Of a stretch of DNA of 64,000 nt, positions 32,896 to 42,764 are shown piece by piece (within the stretch, counting starts at the first letter, position 1; every line of letters starts with the position of its first letter). The notes under the pieces were generated by a model. It was not told where the DNA came from. It searched no databases and was given only the letters and a program-made list of their open reading frames with translations. Both the position numbers and the translations under genes were made by a program. The stretch spans positions 1,114,001 through 1,178,000 of the forward strand of contig NZ_JAJOMZ010000004.1 of NCBI RefSeq assembly GCF_024699965.1, read 5' to 3'. The stretch is from Flavobacterium sp. J372. Its GTDB lineage: Bacteria; Bacteroidota; Bacteroidia; Flavobacteriales; Flavobacteriaceae.

Positions 32896-35640
32896 ATGAA
32901 AAAGCTTTACGCATTTCTAATGCTCCTTTGCGCATACACAGCAGTGGGGCAGGAACTCAGCCCGTATTTACAGGCGCCCACACAAACCTCAATTTACATA
33001 AACTGGAAGACCGACAGCAATCCTGAATCTATCGTTGAGTACGGCAGTTCGCCAACTGCATTGACCAACACGGTAACCGGTACAAACCAGATATTTTCTG
33101 ATACTGGCTATCCCGCTAACTACTTCTACCACACGGTAAAAATCACAGGCCTTACGGCTAACACTAAGTATTATTACAGGGTTAAAACCGGCACGCTTAC
33201 ATCAGAGGTCATGTCTTTTAAAACACTTCCGCTTCCGGGCCAGGCTGCTACAGCGGATGGGCACCTGCGTTTTCTGGTGCTGGGTGATAACCAGATGAGG
33301 AATGTGCCGCGCTTTGATACACTCGTTGCTCAGGCTAAAAGAAAAATTGCCCAAAAGTGGGGCATTACTGCCGACCCGGCTGACAATATTGCGCTTACTG
33401 TGATGGTGGGTGATCAGGTAGATGTTGGTACGCTTGACCATTATGAAAATGTACATTTCAAAAAGAATAAAGCACTGTCGGGCTACCTGCCTATACAAAC
33501 ACTTGTGGGCAACCATGAGACCTATGGTACATTGGCTATGCAGGCCTATTATGACCACTATGTACTGAACGAGATGAGCTACCAGGGAATATCTTCAGGC
33601 ACTGAAAATTATTACGCCAACCAGGTGGGTAACGTATTATTTATTTGCCTGGATACCGAGCATACAGGCGGGCAACAGCTAAACTGGCTGAATCAGGTGG
33701 TTAATGCCGCAAACAACGATGCCACGGTTGAATGGATTATCTCACTTGGGCACAGGCCTTACCAGGCAGAGCAGTATGTGGGAGATATCTCGCAATGGGT
33801 TCGTAATACGGCCATGCCTGTGCTTACCACTTCGTCTAAGCATATACTTCACATAGGGGCACACCACCACCTGTACCACCGCGGGCAGCTGAAGAACACG
33901 CCGACTTACCAGATTATTTCCGGCGGTGTGGCTTGGGATCAGTATTGGGGCATGGCTGTTGAACAGGATTTTGAAGATGTGCAGAAAACTATATCTAACT
34001 GGATGTACCAGATTATTGATGTAGATGTGGTTAACGGCACTTTTGACGTTGAGTCTTACTCAATAGGCAGTATCTACACATGGAAGGATAATGAGCTTAT
34101 GGACACTTTCCACCGCCGGAAGAACATTCCTTCACCGGCACAACCTTCGGTAACCAATAACTTTACCGGTAATGAAGTGGCGCTTCCGCTGACAATTGAA
34201 AGCAGCCCATATAACACAACTTCAACTGAATTACTGAACTCAACCCAGTTTATGATAGGGAAAACTCAAAATTTCAGCATCATCGAAAAAGATGTATACC
34301 GTGATTATGAAAACCTTTACGGTAAGTTGAACAACCAGCCTGATGTGTCTAAAGACCAGAATGCAGGTGTTGATATTACCAAACTTACCCTGCCTGTAAA
34401 TTCTATACCAAATGGGCAATACTACGTAAAAGTGCGCCACCGCGACAGGAACCTTAACTGGAGCGCCTGGAGCGAAACAAAGTCTTTCAAAGTAATTGGC
34501 AGTAACTTCGCCGTGACCGAAATTCAGCTTGACACAATAGCTTATCTCCCAAATACGCCAATATCTGTGTCGTTTACAGGCGCTCCGGGTAACCAGACCG
34601 ACTGGATAGGCATTTACAAAGCAGGCCAGAATCCCGGCTCAGCTACGCCTTCAACAACCTGGAGTTACATTAACGGGCAGGCAAACGGCACTAAAGTATT
34701 TGCCAATGGCCTGGCAACACCGGGCAGGTATTATGCAACACTTATGTCAAACGACAGCTATACCGAAATTGCACCTCGAAAATCCTTCTACGTTGGGCCG
34801 TTTGTTACTGTTGCCACACCACAGGAAGTTTATGCAACAGGTAGCGCCGTAACGGTAAGTTTTCAAAACGGGCCAAACTTGGTAAAAGACTGGGTGGGCA
34901 TTTACAAAGTAGGCCAGACACCAGGTGTTGGCGGTGTAACTTCTACAAAATGGAGCTACGTGAACGGCACATCGGGTACCTTTACATTTAATGGAGTACC
35001 AGATGGCTACTACTATGCTGAATACTATCTGCAGGATGGCTATACCAGTATTGGTAATAAGGTTTTTTTCCAGGTGGGGAGTCAGATTACAGATCTTTAT
35101 ATCAACAAGACTGTTTATAATCTTAATGAGAATATCATTGCAACATGGACAGATGCTCCCGGTATTGTAAAAGACTGGCTGGGTATTTACCATGCAGGTG
35201 ACGACCCGAACGTAGATGAGCTTGTAAGCTATACGTATTTTGATGGGCTGGCAAACGGCACTAAAGCTATTGAAGGGGCCAACCTGCCTACAGAGCCGGG
35301 TGACTATTTTATTGTTATGTTCACCAATGATTCTTATAACGAAGTAAGTAACAGGGTTTCATTTGCAGTAGATGCGCCGGCAGGTACGGATGAATTTTCG
35401 TCGGCCAGTGGTGTTACTGTGTACCCCAACCCTGCAAAAGCGGGAGAGCGTACATACATTAAATCGAAATATCCCATCCAGCAGATTGATATGTTTGACA
35501 TGACAGGTAACCTGTTCTATACGTCAAAAAATATTAATGACCTTAATTATTCAATTATCAACCAGAGCCTTCCAACTGGTGTATATGTGCTGAAAATACA
35601 CTCAAACAAAGTATATACAGTGAAGGTTGTGGTAAAATAA
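32896..35640 (+). CDS. T9SS-secreted purple-acid-phosphatase-like metallophosphoesterase
   Basis: The 914-residue protein has a signal peptide (MKKLYAFLMLLCAYTAVGQ). A purple-acid-phosphatase-like Fn3 domain follows (TSIYINWKTDSNPESIVEYG), then a calcineurin-type phosphoesterase with metal-ligand motifs LVLGDNQ, VGDQVDVG, GNHETYG, GHRP and HIGAHHHLYH. About residues 555-845 hold three repeats of roughly 100 residues marked DWIGIYKAGQNPG, DWVGIYKVGQTPG and DWLGIYHAGDDPN. The end is a type 9 secretion sorting domain (VTVYPNPAKAGERTYIKSKY ... GVYVLKIHSNKVYTVKVVVK). The protein is predicted on the surface or in the medium. The substrate, phosphomonoester or phosphodiester, is unknown. Confidence 0.92.
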   Translation: MKKLYAFLMLLCAYTAVGQELSPYLQAPTQTSIYINWKTDSNPESIVEYGSSPTALTNTVTGTNQIFSDTGYPANYFYHTVKITGLTANTKYYYRVKTGTLTSEVMSFKTLPLPGQAATADGHLRFLVLGDNQMRNVPRFDTLVAQAKRKIAQKWGITADPADNIALTVMVGDQVDVGTLDHYENVHFKKNKALSGYLPIQTLVGNHETYGTLAMQAYYDHYVLNEMSYQGISSGTENYYANQVGNVLFICLDTEHTGGQQLNWLNQVVNAANNDATVEWIISLGHRPYQAEQYVGDISQWVRNTAMPVLTTSSKHILHIGAHHHLYHRGQLKNTPTYQIISGGVAWDQYWGMAVEQDFEDVQKTISNWMYQIIDVDVVNGTFDVESYSIGSIYTWKDNELMDTFHRRKNIPSPAQPSVTNNFTGNEVALPLTIESSPYNTTSTELLNSTQFMIGKTQNFSIIEKDVYRDYENLYGKLNNQPDVSKDQNAGVDITKLTLPVNSIPNGQYYVKVRHRDRNLNWSAWSETKSFKVIGSNFAVTEIQLDTIAYLPNTPISVSFTGAPGNQTDWIGIYKAGQNPGSATPSTTWSYINGQANGTKVFANGLATPGRYYATLMSNDSYTEIAPRKSFYVGPFVTVATPQEVYATGSAVTVSFQNGPNLVKDWVGIYKVGQTPGVGGVTSTKWSYVNGTSGTFTFNGVPDGYYYAEYYLQDGYTSIGNKVFFQVGSQITDLYINKTVYNLNENIIATWTDAPGIVKDWLGIYHAGDDPNVDELVSYTYFDGLANGTKAIEGANLPTEPGDYFIVMFTNDSYNEVSNRVSFAVDAPAGTDEFSSASGVTVYPNPAKAGERTYIKSKYPIQQIDMFDMTGNLFYTSKNINDLNYSIINQSLPTGVYVLKIHSNKVYTVKVVVK

Positions 35641-35661
35641 TAGTTTTTGTTTGTAGTAGTG

Positions 35662-35693
35662 AAAAAGGCTGTTCCGTTTGGGGCAGCTTTTTT
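35662..35693 (+). terminator. Terminator after the phosphoesterase gene
   Basis: AAAGGCTG..CC / GG..CAGCTTTT form an interrupted stem followed by six T residues. Confidence 0.7.
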
Positions 35694-35700
35694 ATGTTAA

Positions 35701-35732
35701 TTTGTGTATTTGTGTATTTGTGTATTTGTGTA
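35701..35732. repeat. Octanucleotide tandem repeat (TTTGTGTA)x4
   Basis: Four perfect copies of TTTGTGTA stand head to tail, with a decayed copy on each side. They lie between the convergent phosphoesterase and POTRA/BamA-like genes. The tract is prone to slippage and is non-coding. Confidence 0.95.
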
Positions 35733-35791
35733 TTCGTTAATTCGGCTGGAGTAAACCCAAATCAACAAATTAACGCATTCCCAAATCAACA

Positions 35792-37489
35792 TTAAAATGA
35801 AGTCCTGAAGCTTATATGTACAATTGAGTTTGACAACTTTATCGCCTGGTCGCTCATGCTGCCATTGGCATAGATGATATTGAAAAGGCCTGTCTTAGTT
35901 AACAACCCGAAACCGAATCCAAGCCCAAGAAGATTTTCCCGTACATCATTGCTTTCATCCTGGAAATAACCATAATCGGTAATGGAGTGGACGTAGATAG
36001 ATGGGGACAGCACATACCTGTATTCGGCCATGAGGGCAGAGTATAGGCTGGCCTGCAGGCTGTTTTCATTAAAGCCGCGAATCGAGTTTATCCCGCCAAA
36101 TCTGTAGAGTTCATTAATAATATAGTCAGAGCTTTTGAGGTAAAAAGAATGATTCTTCAGATGGATGATATTCTTTTTGTTCAGATACAGGTTATGGTTA
36201 ACCTGCAGCTGCCCGAAATATTGGCTGGTGCTGCCGTCGAATTTAGAGTCACGCTCGCCAAACCCTGCTTTTATAAATAATCTGGTCTTTTCAGGAAAAA
36301 GGAAATCATCGAGGCTGTAATTTGTATAGTCATACGTTGATGTCCAGAAAGCATTGCTGTAATCGCTCAGTGTACTGCTGTTCAGGTTTTGGATATCGAC
36401 AGACTCGGTAGATTGCCTCCCGACATAAAGCTTTGAATTATAACTGAAGTAATAGCCTATGTTGATATCTGTCATTGTATTCTGGAAAGTACTATCCTGC
36501 TTAAAGATGCGCAGTTCGCCTTTTAACCCAATAGGTGTTTGGAATATGTATGGCAGCTCAAGTCCAATATTAAATGTTGTTTGCTCATTACCATCACTTT
36601 TCCAGTACAGGTTAAATTTCTCGCCAGTGTTCAGTACATTATTCAGCAGTACATCTACATATCCGGTAAACACAATGTCGCTGTTTTCATCATTCGCAAA
36701 ACCTACAAAACCGTCAAAAGTATTTGGCCGTGCTTTCTCCAGGTACACATATACTTTAGTGGTGTCTTTCTTGAAAAGTATCTCGGGGTAGCGCAGTTGG
36801 TTCACAAAACGCAGGTCGCTGAAGTCTTTATGCACCCGCGTCAGCGTCTCCTGGTTAAAAGTCTTGCCTCTGTATTGGCGCAAAATATTTTTACGGATAC
36901 CTTCAGGAAATTTGGTGTAGCCCTGCAGCACAATATCATCAAGCGTACGCTGGCGGTCGCCTTTCACAATTAGGTCTGCTCTTAGGTTGTTACCAATGGC
37001 TTCATGATTGGCTAGCCTAAGTGAGCTGAGTGAATATCCGGCACGTTCCAGCAGTGCCGCCTTATTGTTCATGTAGCCTTCAACCTCCTGCAAGGGTAGT
37101 GTAAGGGTATCAGCATCAATCGCCAAAAGATTTTTCTCTTCTGCCGAAAGCAAGCCTGTATAGATGCAAATTGATTTTGTACGTTTACCCACGGAATAGA
37201 GAAAAAGGAAAGTACTGTCATTCAGCTTACGCGAATCCACAATGTTATTCTCTAGATAACCTATGCGTGTCAACGTGCCTGAAAGCGCATTGGCTTCATC
37301 AATAACACTCTTGCCGTTTTCATGCACTTTATTGTATGAAAGTGAGTCTAGTATGCGTGTTTCGGCGGTATTGCTCCCCTCGGCCTGCAGGTATACGCGC
37401 TGCGCACTGGCGCTTAACACGCTAAGTAATAACAGGAGTATGGCGGGGAGATTTTTCAATGCAATTTTATGTGAGGTAAAATAACGCAA
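35792..37489 (-). CDS. POTRA/BamA-like outer-membrane protein
   Basis: A 565-residue protein with a signal peptide (KNLPAILLLLLSVLSASAQR). The N-terminal half contains POTRA-like alpha-beta units (GTLTRIGYLENNIVDSRKLN; RTLDDIVLQGYTKFPEGIRK; NILRQYRGKTFNQETLTRVH). The C-terminal half is an Omp85-type barrel with the lid-loop-like motif INELYRFGGINSIRGFNENS and the terminal aromatic VHISFRTSF. Omp85 proteins insert or secrete outer-membrane proteins. This is a short family member rather than BamA itself. Its client is unknown. It is divergent from the str operon. Confidence 0.88.
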   Translation of the reverse strand: MRYFTSHKIALKNLPAILLLLLSVLSASAQRVYLQAEGSNTAETRILDSLSYNKVHENGKSVIDEANALSGTLTRIGYLENNIVDSRKLNDSTFLFLYSVGKRTKSICIYTGLLSAEEKNLLAIDADTLTLPLQEVEGYMNNKAALLERAGYSLSSLRLANHEAIGNNLRADLIVKGDRQRTLDDIVLQGYTKFPEGIRKNILRQYRGKTFNQETLTRVHKDFSDLRFVNQLRYPEILFKKDTTKVYVYLEKARPNTFDGFVGFANDENSDIVFTGYVDVLLNNVLNTGEKFNLYWKSDGNEQTTFNIGLELPYIFQTPIGLKGELRIFKQDSTFQNTMTDINIGYYFSYNSKLYVGRQSTESVDIQNLNSSTLSDYSNAFWTSTYDYTNYSLDDFLFPEKTRLFIKAGFGERDSKFDGSTSQYFGQLQVNHNLYLNKKNIIHLKNHSFYLKSSDYIINELYRFGGINSIRGFNENSLQASLYSALMAEYRYVLSPSIYVHSITDYGYFQDESNDVRENLLGLGFGFGLLTKTGLFNIIYANGSMSDQAIKLSNSIVHISFRTSF

Positions 37490-37556
37490 AAAAAGGAGAA
37501 AAAATATACAGGCGGTTAAGCTCAGGTTAAGGCTCTTGAAAATTAATGTTTTAGGA

Positions 37557-37587
37557 TTTGTTTTATAAATTATAATCCATACATTTG
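37557..37587 (+). promoter_or_regulatory. str operon promoter (rpsL)
   Basis: TTTG (37557-37560), exactly 19 nt and TACATTTG (37580-37587) give a full consensus Bacteroidota promoter. It drives rpsL-rpsG-fusA-rpsJ. Confidence 0.88.
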
Positions 37588-37589
37588 CA

Positions 37590-37616
37590 ACCCCGTAAAA
37601 AGCGGGTTTTTTTAAT
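37590..37616 (+). promoter_or_regulatory. Terminator-like hairpin at the 5' end of the str mRNA
   Basis: A CCCG/CGGG stem with AA/TT outer pairs and a short A-rich loop is followed by seven T residues, beginning right at the expected transcription start and ending 25 nt before the rpsL ATG. It has the form of a small intrinsic terminator and could act as an attenuator. Confidence 0.5.
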
Positions 37617-37641
37617 CACAAGAAATTTTTAGTATTTAATT

Positions 37642-38022
37642 ATGCCAACAATTCAACAATTAGTAAGAACAGGGAGAGCCCAGATAACTAAGAAGAGTAA
37701 ATCGGCTGCTTTAGATTCTTGCCCTCAAAGAAGAGGGGTTTGTACGCGTGTTTACACCACGACGCCTAAGAAACCAAACTCTGCAATGCGTAAAGTTGCA
37801 AGGGTGCGTTTAACAAACGGCAACGAGGTGAATGCTTACATCCCTGGTGAAGGCCACAATCTGCAAGAGCACTCGATAGTATTAGTTAGAGGCGGAAGGG
37901 TAAAAGATTTACCGGGAGTTAGGTACCACATCGTTCGTGGCGCGCTTGACACAGCAGGTGTTAACGGCAGGACGCAAAGGAGATCTAAGTACGGTGCTAA
38001 ACGCCCTAAAGACAAAAAGTAA
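37642..38022 (+). CDS. rpsL: 30S ribosomal protein S12
   Basis: S12 lies at the decoding centre and controls accuracy. The 126-residue protein begins [20 protein letters not shown] and contains the invariant loop [20 protein letters not shown]. The later loop [15 protein letters not shown] includes the conserved residue Lys of GRVKDLPG, tied elsewhere to streptomycin resistance; it is wild-type here (Lys at both TPKKPN and GRVKD). It is the first gene of the str operon, directly after the promoter and hairpin. Confidence 0.98.
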   Translation: MPTIQQLVRTGRAQITKKSKSAALDSCPQRRGVCTRVYTTTPKKPNSAMRKVARVRLTNGNEVNAYIPGEGHNLQEHSIVLVRGGRVKDLPGVRYHIVRGALDTAGVNGRTQRRSKYGAKRPKDKK

Positions 38023-38048
38023 TTTTAAAACACTTTTAAAGTAAAGAC

Positions 38049-38525
38049 ATGAGAAAAAGACAGGCCAAAAAAAGACCTCTTTTACCGGATCCGAGGTTTA
38101 ACGACCAGCTGGTTACACGTTTTGTGAACAACCTGATGTGGGACGGTAAGAAATCAACTGCTTTTAAAGTATTTTATGATGCTATTGACATCGTGGAGAC
38201 TAAAAAGCAAGACGCTGAGAAATCTGCACTTGAAACATGGAAAGATGCATTGACTAACGTTATGCCTCACGTAGAAGTACGCAGCCGTCGTGTAGGTGGT
38301 GCTACCTTCCAGATACCAATGCAGATACGCCCCGACAGGAAAATATCCATGGCAATGAAATGGATGATTCTTTATGCAAGGAGAAGAAATGAGAAATCTA
38401 TGGCGCAAAGGCTTGCCTCTGAAATTTTAGCTGCTGCTAAAGAAGAAGGTGCTGCTGTTAAGAAACGTATGGATACTCACAAGATGGCAGAAGCAAACAA
38501 GGCGTTCTCTCACTTCAGATTTTAA
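38049..38525 (+). CDS. rpsG: 30S ribosomal protein S7
   Basis: S7 nucleates assembly of the 30S head and contacts E-site tRNA. The 158-residue protein starts [20 protein letters not shown]. It contains the conserved [19 protein letters not shown] and the segment [20 protein letters not shown], and ends [10 protein letters not shown]. It is the second gene of the str operon, 26 bp after rpsL. Confidence 0.98.
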   Translation: MRKRQAKKRPLLPDPRFNDQLVTRFVNNLMWDGKKSTAFKVFYDAIDIVETKKQDAEKSALETWKDALTNVMPHVEVRSRRVGGATFQIPMQIRPDRKISMAMKWMILYARRRNEKSMAQRLASEILAAAKEEGAAVKKRMDTHKMAEANKAFSHFRF

Positions 38526-38554
38526 TCCTTAAAGAAAATAATCATTCCAAAGAA

Positions 38555-40690
38555 ATGGCTAGAGATTTAAAATATACAAGAAACATAGGTATTGCTGCTC
38601 ACATTGATGCCGGTAAAACGACAACAACTGAGCGTATCCTTTTCTACACAGGTAAGTCACACAAGATTGGTGAGGTGCACGACGGCGCTGCTACCATGGA
38701 CTGGATGGCGCAGGAGCAGGAGCGTGGTATCACCATTACATCTGCTGCTACTACTTGTACGTGGAACTTCCCTACAGAGCAGGGCAAACCCCTTGCTGAT
38801 ACTAAGGACTACCACTTCAACATCATTGATACCCCGGGCCACGTTGACTTTACTGTTGAGGTAAACCGCTCGCTAAGGGTACTTGACGGACTTGTGTTCC
38901 TTTTCAGCGCTGTTGACGGTGTTGAGCCACAGTCTGAAACTAACTGGAGGCTTGCTGACAATTACCGTGTGCCACGTATGGGCTTCGTTAATAAGATGGA
39001 CCGCCAGGGGTCAAACTTCCTTGCTGTTTGCCAGCAGGTGAAAGACATGCTTAAGAGTAATGCTGTGCCTATTGTACTACCGATTGGTGACGAGGCTGAC
39101 TTTAAAGGTGTGGTAGACCTTATCAAGAACCAGGCTATCGTATGGCATGATGATACTCAGGGCGCTACTTTTGACATTATTCCTATCCCGGAAGAGATGA
39201 AAGAAGAGGCACACCAGTACAGGTCACAGCTTATTGAAGAGGTGGCTGCGTATGATGAGAACCTTCTTGAGAAATATATGGAGGATGAAGATTCTCTTAC
39301 TGAAGATGAAATCAACGAAGCGCTAAGGAAAGCTACTATTGATATGGCTATCATCCCGATGCTTTGCGGTTCTTCATTCAAAAACAAAGGCGTACAGTTT
39401 ATGCTTGACGCGGTTTGTAAATTCCTTCCTTCGCCACTTGACAAAGAAGCTATTGAAGGTACAAACCCTGATACTGATGAGCCTATCTTCCGTAAGCCGG
39501 ATGCATCTGAACCGTTCTCGGCCCTTGCATTCAAGATTGCAACCGACCCTTATGTAGGCCGTCTTGCATTCTTCCGCGCTTACTCTGGCCGTCTTGATGC
39601 AGGTTCTTATGTGTTGAACAACCGTTCAGGCAACAAAGAGCGTATCTCTCGTATCTACCAGATGCACGCTAACAAGCAAAACCCAATCGAATATATCGAG
39701 GCAGGTGACATTGGTGCAGCTGTAGGTTTTAAAGACATCAAAACGGGTGATACTCTTTCTGATGAAAAGAACCCTATCGTTCTTGAAAGTATGAACTTCC
39801 CTGACCCGGTAATTGGTATCGCGGTTGAGCCTAAAACTAAGGCTGACGTTGATAAGATGGGTATGGCTCTGGCTAAACTTGCTGAGGAAGACCCTACGTT
39901 TACCGTAAGGACAGACCATGCATCAGGCCAGACTATCATTTCTGGTATGGGTGAGCTTCACCTTGATATCCTTGTTGACCGTCTTAAGCGTGAGTTTAAG
40001 GTTGAAGTTAACCAGGGTGAGCCACAGGTTGAGTATAAAGAAGCTATCACACGTTCTGCTAACCACAGGGAGACTTACAAAAAGCAATCTGGTGGCCGTG
40101 GTAAATTTGGTGATATCGTATTCAGGCTTGAGCCGGCTGACGAAGTTGACGGAAAAGCGCCGATGGGGCTTCAGTTCGTTAACGAAGTTAAAGGTGGTAA
40201 CATTCCTAAAGAATTTATCCCTGCGATTGAAAAAGGTTTCAAAGAAGCTATGAAGCAAGGCCCTCTTGCCGGTTATGAGATGGACAGCATGAAGGTAACA
40301 CTTCTTGACGGTTCATTCCACCCGGTTGACTCGGATGCACTTTCATTCGAACTTGCAGCTAAAATGGGTTATAAAGAATCTGCAAAAGCTGCAGGTGCTG
40401 TAATCCTTGAGCCGATCATGAAGCTTGAAGTGCTTACGCCGGAGGAAAACATGGGTGATATCGTTGGTGACCTTAACCGTCGTCGCGGACAGATCAATAA
40501 CATGGATGACAGGGCAGGTTCTAAAGTAGTTAAGGCAAGCGTTCCTCTTTCAGAGATGTTCGGTTACGTAACTACGCTAAGGACACTATCTTCAGGCCGT
40601 GCGACATCTACAATGGAATTCTCTCACTATGCAGAGACACCATCTAACATCGCCGATGAGGTTATCAAAAAAGCTAAAGGAAACGCTTAA
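38555..40690 (+). CDS. fusA: Elongation factor G
   Basis: EF-G drives translocation and, with RRF, ribosome recycling. In this 711-residue protein the G domain shows G1 [15 protein letters not shown], the switch [11 protein letters not shown] and G4 NKMD. Domains II-V follow, with the domain IV loop region [11 protein letters not shown] and the C-terminal part [20 protein letters not shown]. The full conserved length suits the str-operon enzyme. Spacing to rpsG is 29 bp and to rpsJ 11 bp. Confidence 0.98.
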   Translation: MARDLKYTRNIGIAAHIDAGKTTTTERILFYTGKSHKIGEVHDGAATMDWMAQEQERGITITSAATTCTWNFPTEQGKPLADTKDYHFNIIDTPGHVDFTVEVNRSLRVLDGLVFLFSAVDGVEPQSETNWRLADNYRVPRMGFVNKMDRQGSNFLAVCQQVKDMLKSNAVPIVLPIGDEADFKGVVDLIKNQAIVWHDDTQGATFDIIPIPEEMKEEAHQYRSQLIEEVAAYDENLLEKYMEDEDSLTEDEINEALRKATIDMAIIPMLCGSSFKNKGVQFMLDAVCKFLPSPLDKEAIEGTNPDTDEPIFRKPDASEPFSALAFKIATDPYVGRLAFFRAYSGRLDAGSYVLNNRSGNKERISRIYQMHANKQNPIEYIEAGDIGAAVGFKDIKTGDTLSDEKNPIVLESMNFPDPVIGIAVEPKTKADVDKMGMALAKLAEEDPTFTVRTDHASGQTIISGMGELHLDILVDRLKREFKVEVNQGEPQVEYKEAITRSANHRETYKKQSGGRGKFGDIVFRLEPADEVDGKAPMGLQFVNEVKGGNIPKEFIPAIEKGFKEAMKQGPLAGYEMDSMKVTLLDGSFHPVDSDALSFELAAKMGYKESAKAAGAVILEPIMKLEVLTPEENMGDIVGDLNRRRGQINNMDDRAGSKVVKASVPLSEMFGYVTTLRTLSSGRATSTMEFSHYAETPSNIADEVIKKAKGNA

Positions 40691-40701
40691 TTCAAAAGAA
40701 A

Positions 40702-41007
40702 ATGAGTCAGAAAATCAGAATAAAACTAAAATCATACGATCACAGCCTTGTAGACAAGTCTGCTGAAAAGATCGTTAAGACTGTAAAAAGCACAGGAGCT
40801 GTAGTAACAGGCCCTATTCCGCTTCCTACACACAAAAAGATTTTTACCGTACTGCGCTCGCCGCACGTAAACAAAAAATCAAGGGAGCAGTTTGAGGTTA
40901 GCTCTTACAAGAGGCTTCTTGATATTTACAGCTCTTCTTCTAAAACCATTGATGCCCTAATGAAATTAGAACTGCCAAGCGGTGTAGAAGTTGAAATCAA
41001 AGTGTGA
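40702..41007 (+). CDS. rpsJ: 30S ribosomal protein S10
   Basis: A 101-residue S10, [20 protein letters not shown] onwards, with the conserved loop [20 protein letters not shown] and the C-terminal [20 protein letters not shown]10 is also NusE in transcription antitermination. It closes the str operon: a strong terminator follows 20 bp downstream, and rplC starts a new transcript. This places S10 outside the S10-spc-alpha operon proper, unlike in E. coli. Confidence 0.98.
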   Translation: MSQKIRIKLKSYDHSLVDKSAEKIVKTVKSTGAVVTGPIPLPTHKKIFTVLRSPHVNKKSREQFEVSSYKRLLDIYSSSSKTIDALMKLELPSGVEVEIKV

Positions 41008-41027
41008 TAATTCCGCTTTATATAATT

Positions 41028-41055
41028 AAGCCCCGACGAAAGTCGGGGCTTTTTA
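41028..41055 (+). terminator. str operon terminator
   Basis: A perfect 10-bp stem AAGCCCCGAC / GTCGGGGCTT with a GAAA tetraloop is followed by a T-run. Confidence 0.92.
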
Positions 41056-41117
41056 TTGGTACAAAAATTAGAATGGCTGTAAATCAGCAAAATATTTAAG
41101 ATATTTTTTTGTAAGTG

Positions 41118-41148
41118 TTTGATATTCTCATTTTAATGACTACTTTTG
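41118..41148 (+). promoter_or_regulatory. S10-spc-alpha operon promoter (rplC)
   Basis: TTTG (41118-41121), exactly 19 nt and TACTTTTG (41141-41148) match the consensus Bacteroidota promoter. It probably drives the whole run from rplC to rplQ. Confidence 0.88.
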
Positions 41149-41156
41149 CACCCCTG

Positions 41157-41179
41157 TTTATAGTGTCCTATGCTATAAA
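41157..41179 (+). promoter_or_regulatory. Leader hairpin upstream of rplC
   Basis: TTTATAG and CTATAAA form a 7-bp stem with a 9-nt loop in the 5' untranslated region, 34 nt before the rplC ATG. It could take part in ribosomal-protein feedback, but AT-rich pairing makes this weak. Confidence 0.4.
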
Positions 41180-41213
41180 TTGAAGGGAATTAATTAATTA
41201 ATAACAAATTTTT

Positions 41214-41831
41214 ATGTCTGGGTTAATTGGAAGAAAAATCGGCATGACCAGTATTTTCGACGAGAACGGGAAGAACATTCCTTGTACCGTGATAGAAGCT
41301 GGACCATGCGTTGTTACCCAAGTCAGAACCAACGAGGTTGACGGGTATGAAGCGTTGCAACTTGGTTTCGATGACAAAACAGAAAAGCATGCTGTTAAAG
41401 CGGCTCAGGGCCACTTTAAAAAGGCAGGTACTTCTGCTAAGAAGAAAGTCGTTGAATTCCAGGATTTCGCAACTGAGCACAAATTAGGTGATGTTATCAC
41501 TGTAGACGTTTTCGCAGAAGGCGAATTCGTGGATGTAAAAGGAGTATCAAAAGGTAAAGGCTTCCAAGGTGTTGTAAAGCGCCACGGTTTTGGTGGTGTT
41601 GGGCAGTCTACTCACGGTCAGCACAACCGTCTTAGGGCTCCTGGTTCTGTGGGTGCATCTTCTTATCCTTCAAGGGTATTTAAGGGAATGCGCATGGCAG
41701 GCCGTACAGGTGGTGAAAATGTAACAGTTCAAAACCTTAGAGTTTTAAAAGTTGTTGCCGATAAGAACCTTTTAGTAGTAAAAGGCGCTATACCGGGGCA
41801 CAAAAACTCTTATGTAATCATTCAGAAGTAA
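41214..41831 (+). CDS. rplC: 50S ribosomal protein L3
   Basis: A 205-residue L3, one of the primary 23S-binding proteins. It starts [20 protein letters not shown]. The conserved extended loop is [15 protein letters not shown], then [20 protein letters not shown], and the later [10 protein letters not shown] ends it. It is the first gene of the long ribosomal operon. Its stop overlaps the rplD start by one base. Confidence 0.98.
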   Translation: MSGLIGRKIGMTSIFDENGKNIPCTVIEAGPCVVTQVRTNEVDGYEALQLGFDDKTEKHAVKAAQGHFKKAGTSAKKKVVEFQDFATEHKLGDVITVDVFAEGEFVDVKGVSKGKGFQGVVKRHGFGGVGQSTHGQHNRLRAPGSVGASSYPSRVFKGMRMAGRTGGENVTVQNLRVLKVVADKNLLVVKGAIPGHKNSYVIIQK

Positions 41832-42460
41832 TGGAAGTAAAAGTATTAAATATCAACGGAAAAGAAACTGGCAGAACGATTACTCTTTCTGATTCAGTTT
41901 TCGGTATAGAGCCAAACAAACACGCTGTATACCTTGATGTTAAGCAATATCTTGCCAACCAGCGCCAGGGTACCCACAAAGCCAAAGAAAGGGCTGAAGT
42001 GACAGGTAGTACGCGTAAGGTGAAGAAACAAAAGGGTACAGGTACTGCGCGTGCAGGTTCTGTAAAGAGCCCATTGTTTAAAGGCGGTGGTACAGTATTT
42101 GGCCCAAGGCCGAGGAGCTACTCTTTCAAGCTTAACAAAAACCTTAAGCGCCTTGCAAGGAAATCTGCTCTTGCACTTAAAGCTCAGGAGAGTAATTTAG
42201 TGGTTCTTGAAGACTTCAATTTTGACGCTCCGAACACTAAAAATTTCATTAACGTATTGAAAGCTTTAGGGTTAGAAAACAAAAAATCGCTGTTTGTGTT
42301 GGGTGATGCGAATAAAAATGTATATTTGTCGTCTCGCAATCTAAAGGCTTCAAGTGTTGTAACTTCTTCAGAATTAAGTACTTACGCTATTTTACATGCG
42401 AATAACCTGGTTCTTTTAGAGAGTTCATTAGAAGGAATCGAAGAAAATTTAAGCAAATAA
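41831..42460 (+). CDS. rplD: 50S ribosomal protein L4
   Basis: A 209-residue L4. The long loop reaching into the exit tunnel is [20 protein letters not shown] followed by [20 protein letters not shown]. The globular part ends [11 protein letters not shown]. In enterobacteria L4 represses its own operon; whether it does so here is unknown. Start ATG at 41831 overlaps the rplC stop. Confidence 0.97.
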   Translation: MEVKVLNINGKETGRTITLSDSVFGIEPNKHAVYLDVKQYLANQRQGTHKAKERAEVTGSTRKVKKQKGTGTARAGSVKSPLFKGGGTVFGPRPRSYSFKLNKNLKRLARKSALALKAQESNLVVLEDFNFDAPNTKNFINVLKALGLENKKSLFVLGDANKNVYLSSRNLKASSVVTSSELSTYAILHANNLVLLESSLEGIEENLSK

Positions 42461-42467
42461 TAGGGCT

Positions 42468-42758
42468 ATGAGTATCATAATTAAACCTATCATTACTGAA
42501 AAAATAACTAAAGACGGTGAAGTTTTCAACCGCTTTGGTTTTGTTGTTGACAAAAAAGCAAACAAAATCCAGATTAAGAATGCTGTTGAGGCAGCTTACG
42601 GGGTGAGTGTTGTTGATGTTAACACAATGAATTACAGGGCTGATAGATCGGTTAAATACACTAAGAGTGGTTTAATCTCAGGAAAGACAAATGCTTACAA
42701 AAAAGCTATTGTACAAGTACAGGAAGGTGAAACAATAGATTTTTATAATAATATCTAA
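42468..42758 (+). CDS. rplW: 50S ribosomal protein L23
   Basis: A 96-residue L23, which sits at the tunnel exit and docks trigger factor and SRP. It begins MSIIIKPIITEKITKDGEVF and contains VDKKANKIQIKNAVEAAYGV and VVDVNTMNYRADR. The C-terminus is VQEGETIDFYNNI. Seven bases separate it from rplD and six from rplB. Confidence 0.97.
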   Translation: MSIIIKPIITEKITKDGEVFNRFGFVVDKKANKIQIKNAVEAAYGVSVVDVNTMNYRADRSVKYTKSGLISGKTNAYKKAIVQVQEGETIDFYNNI

Positions 42759-42764
42759 TAGAAA

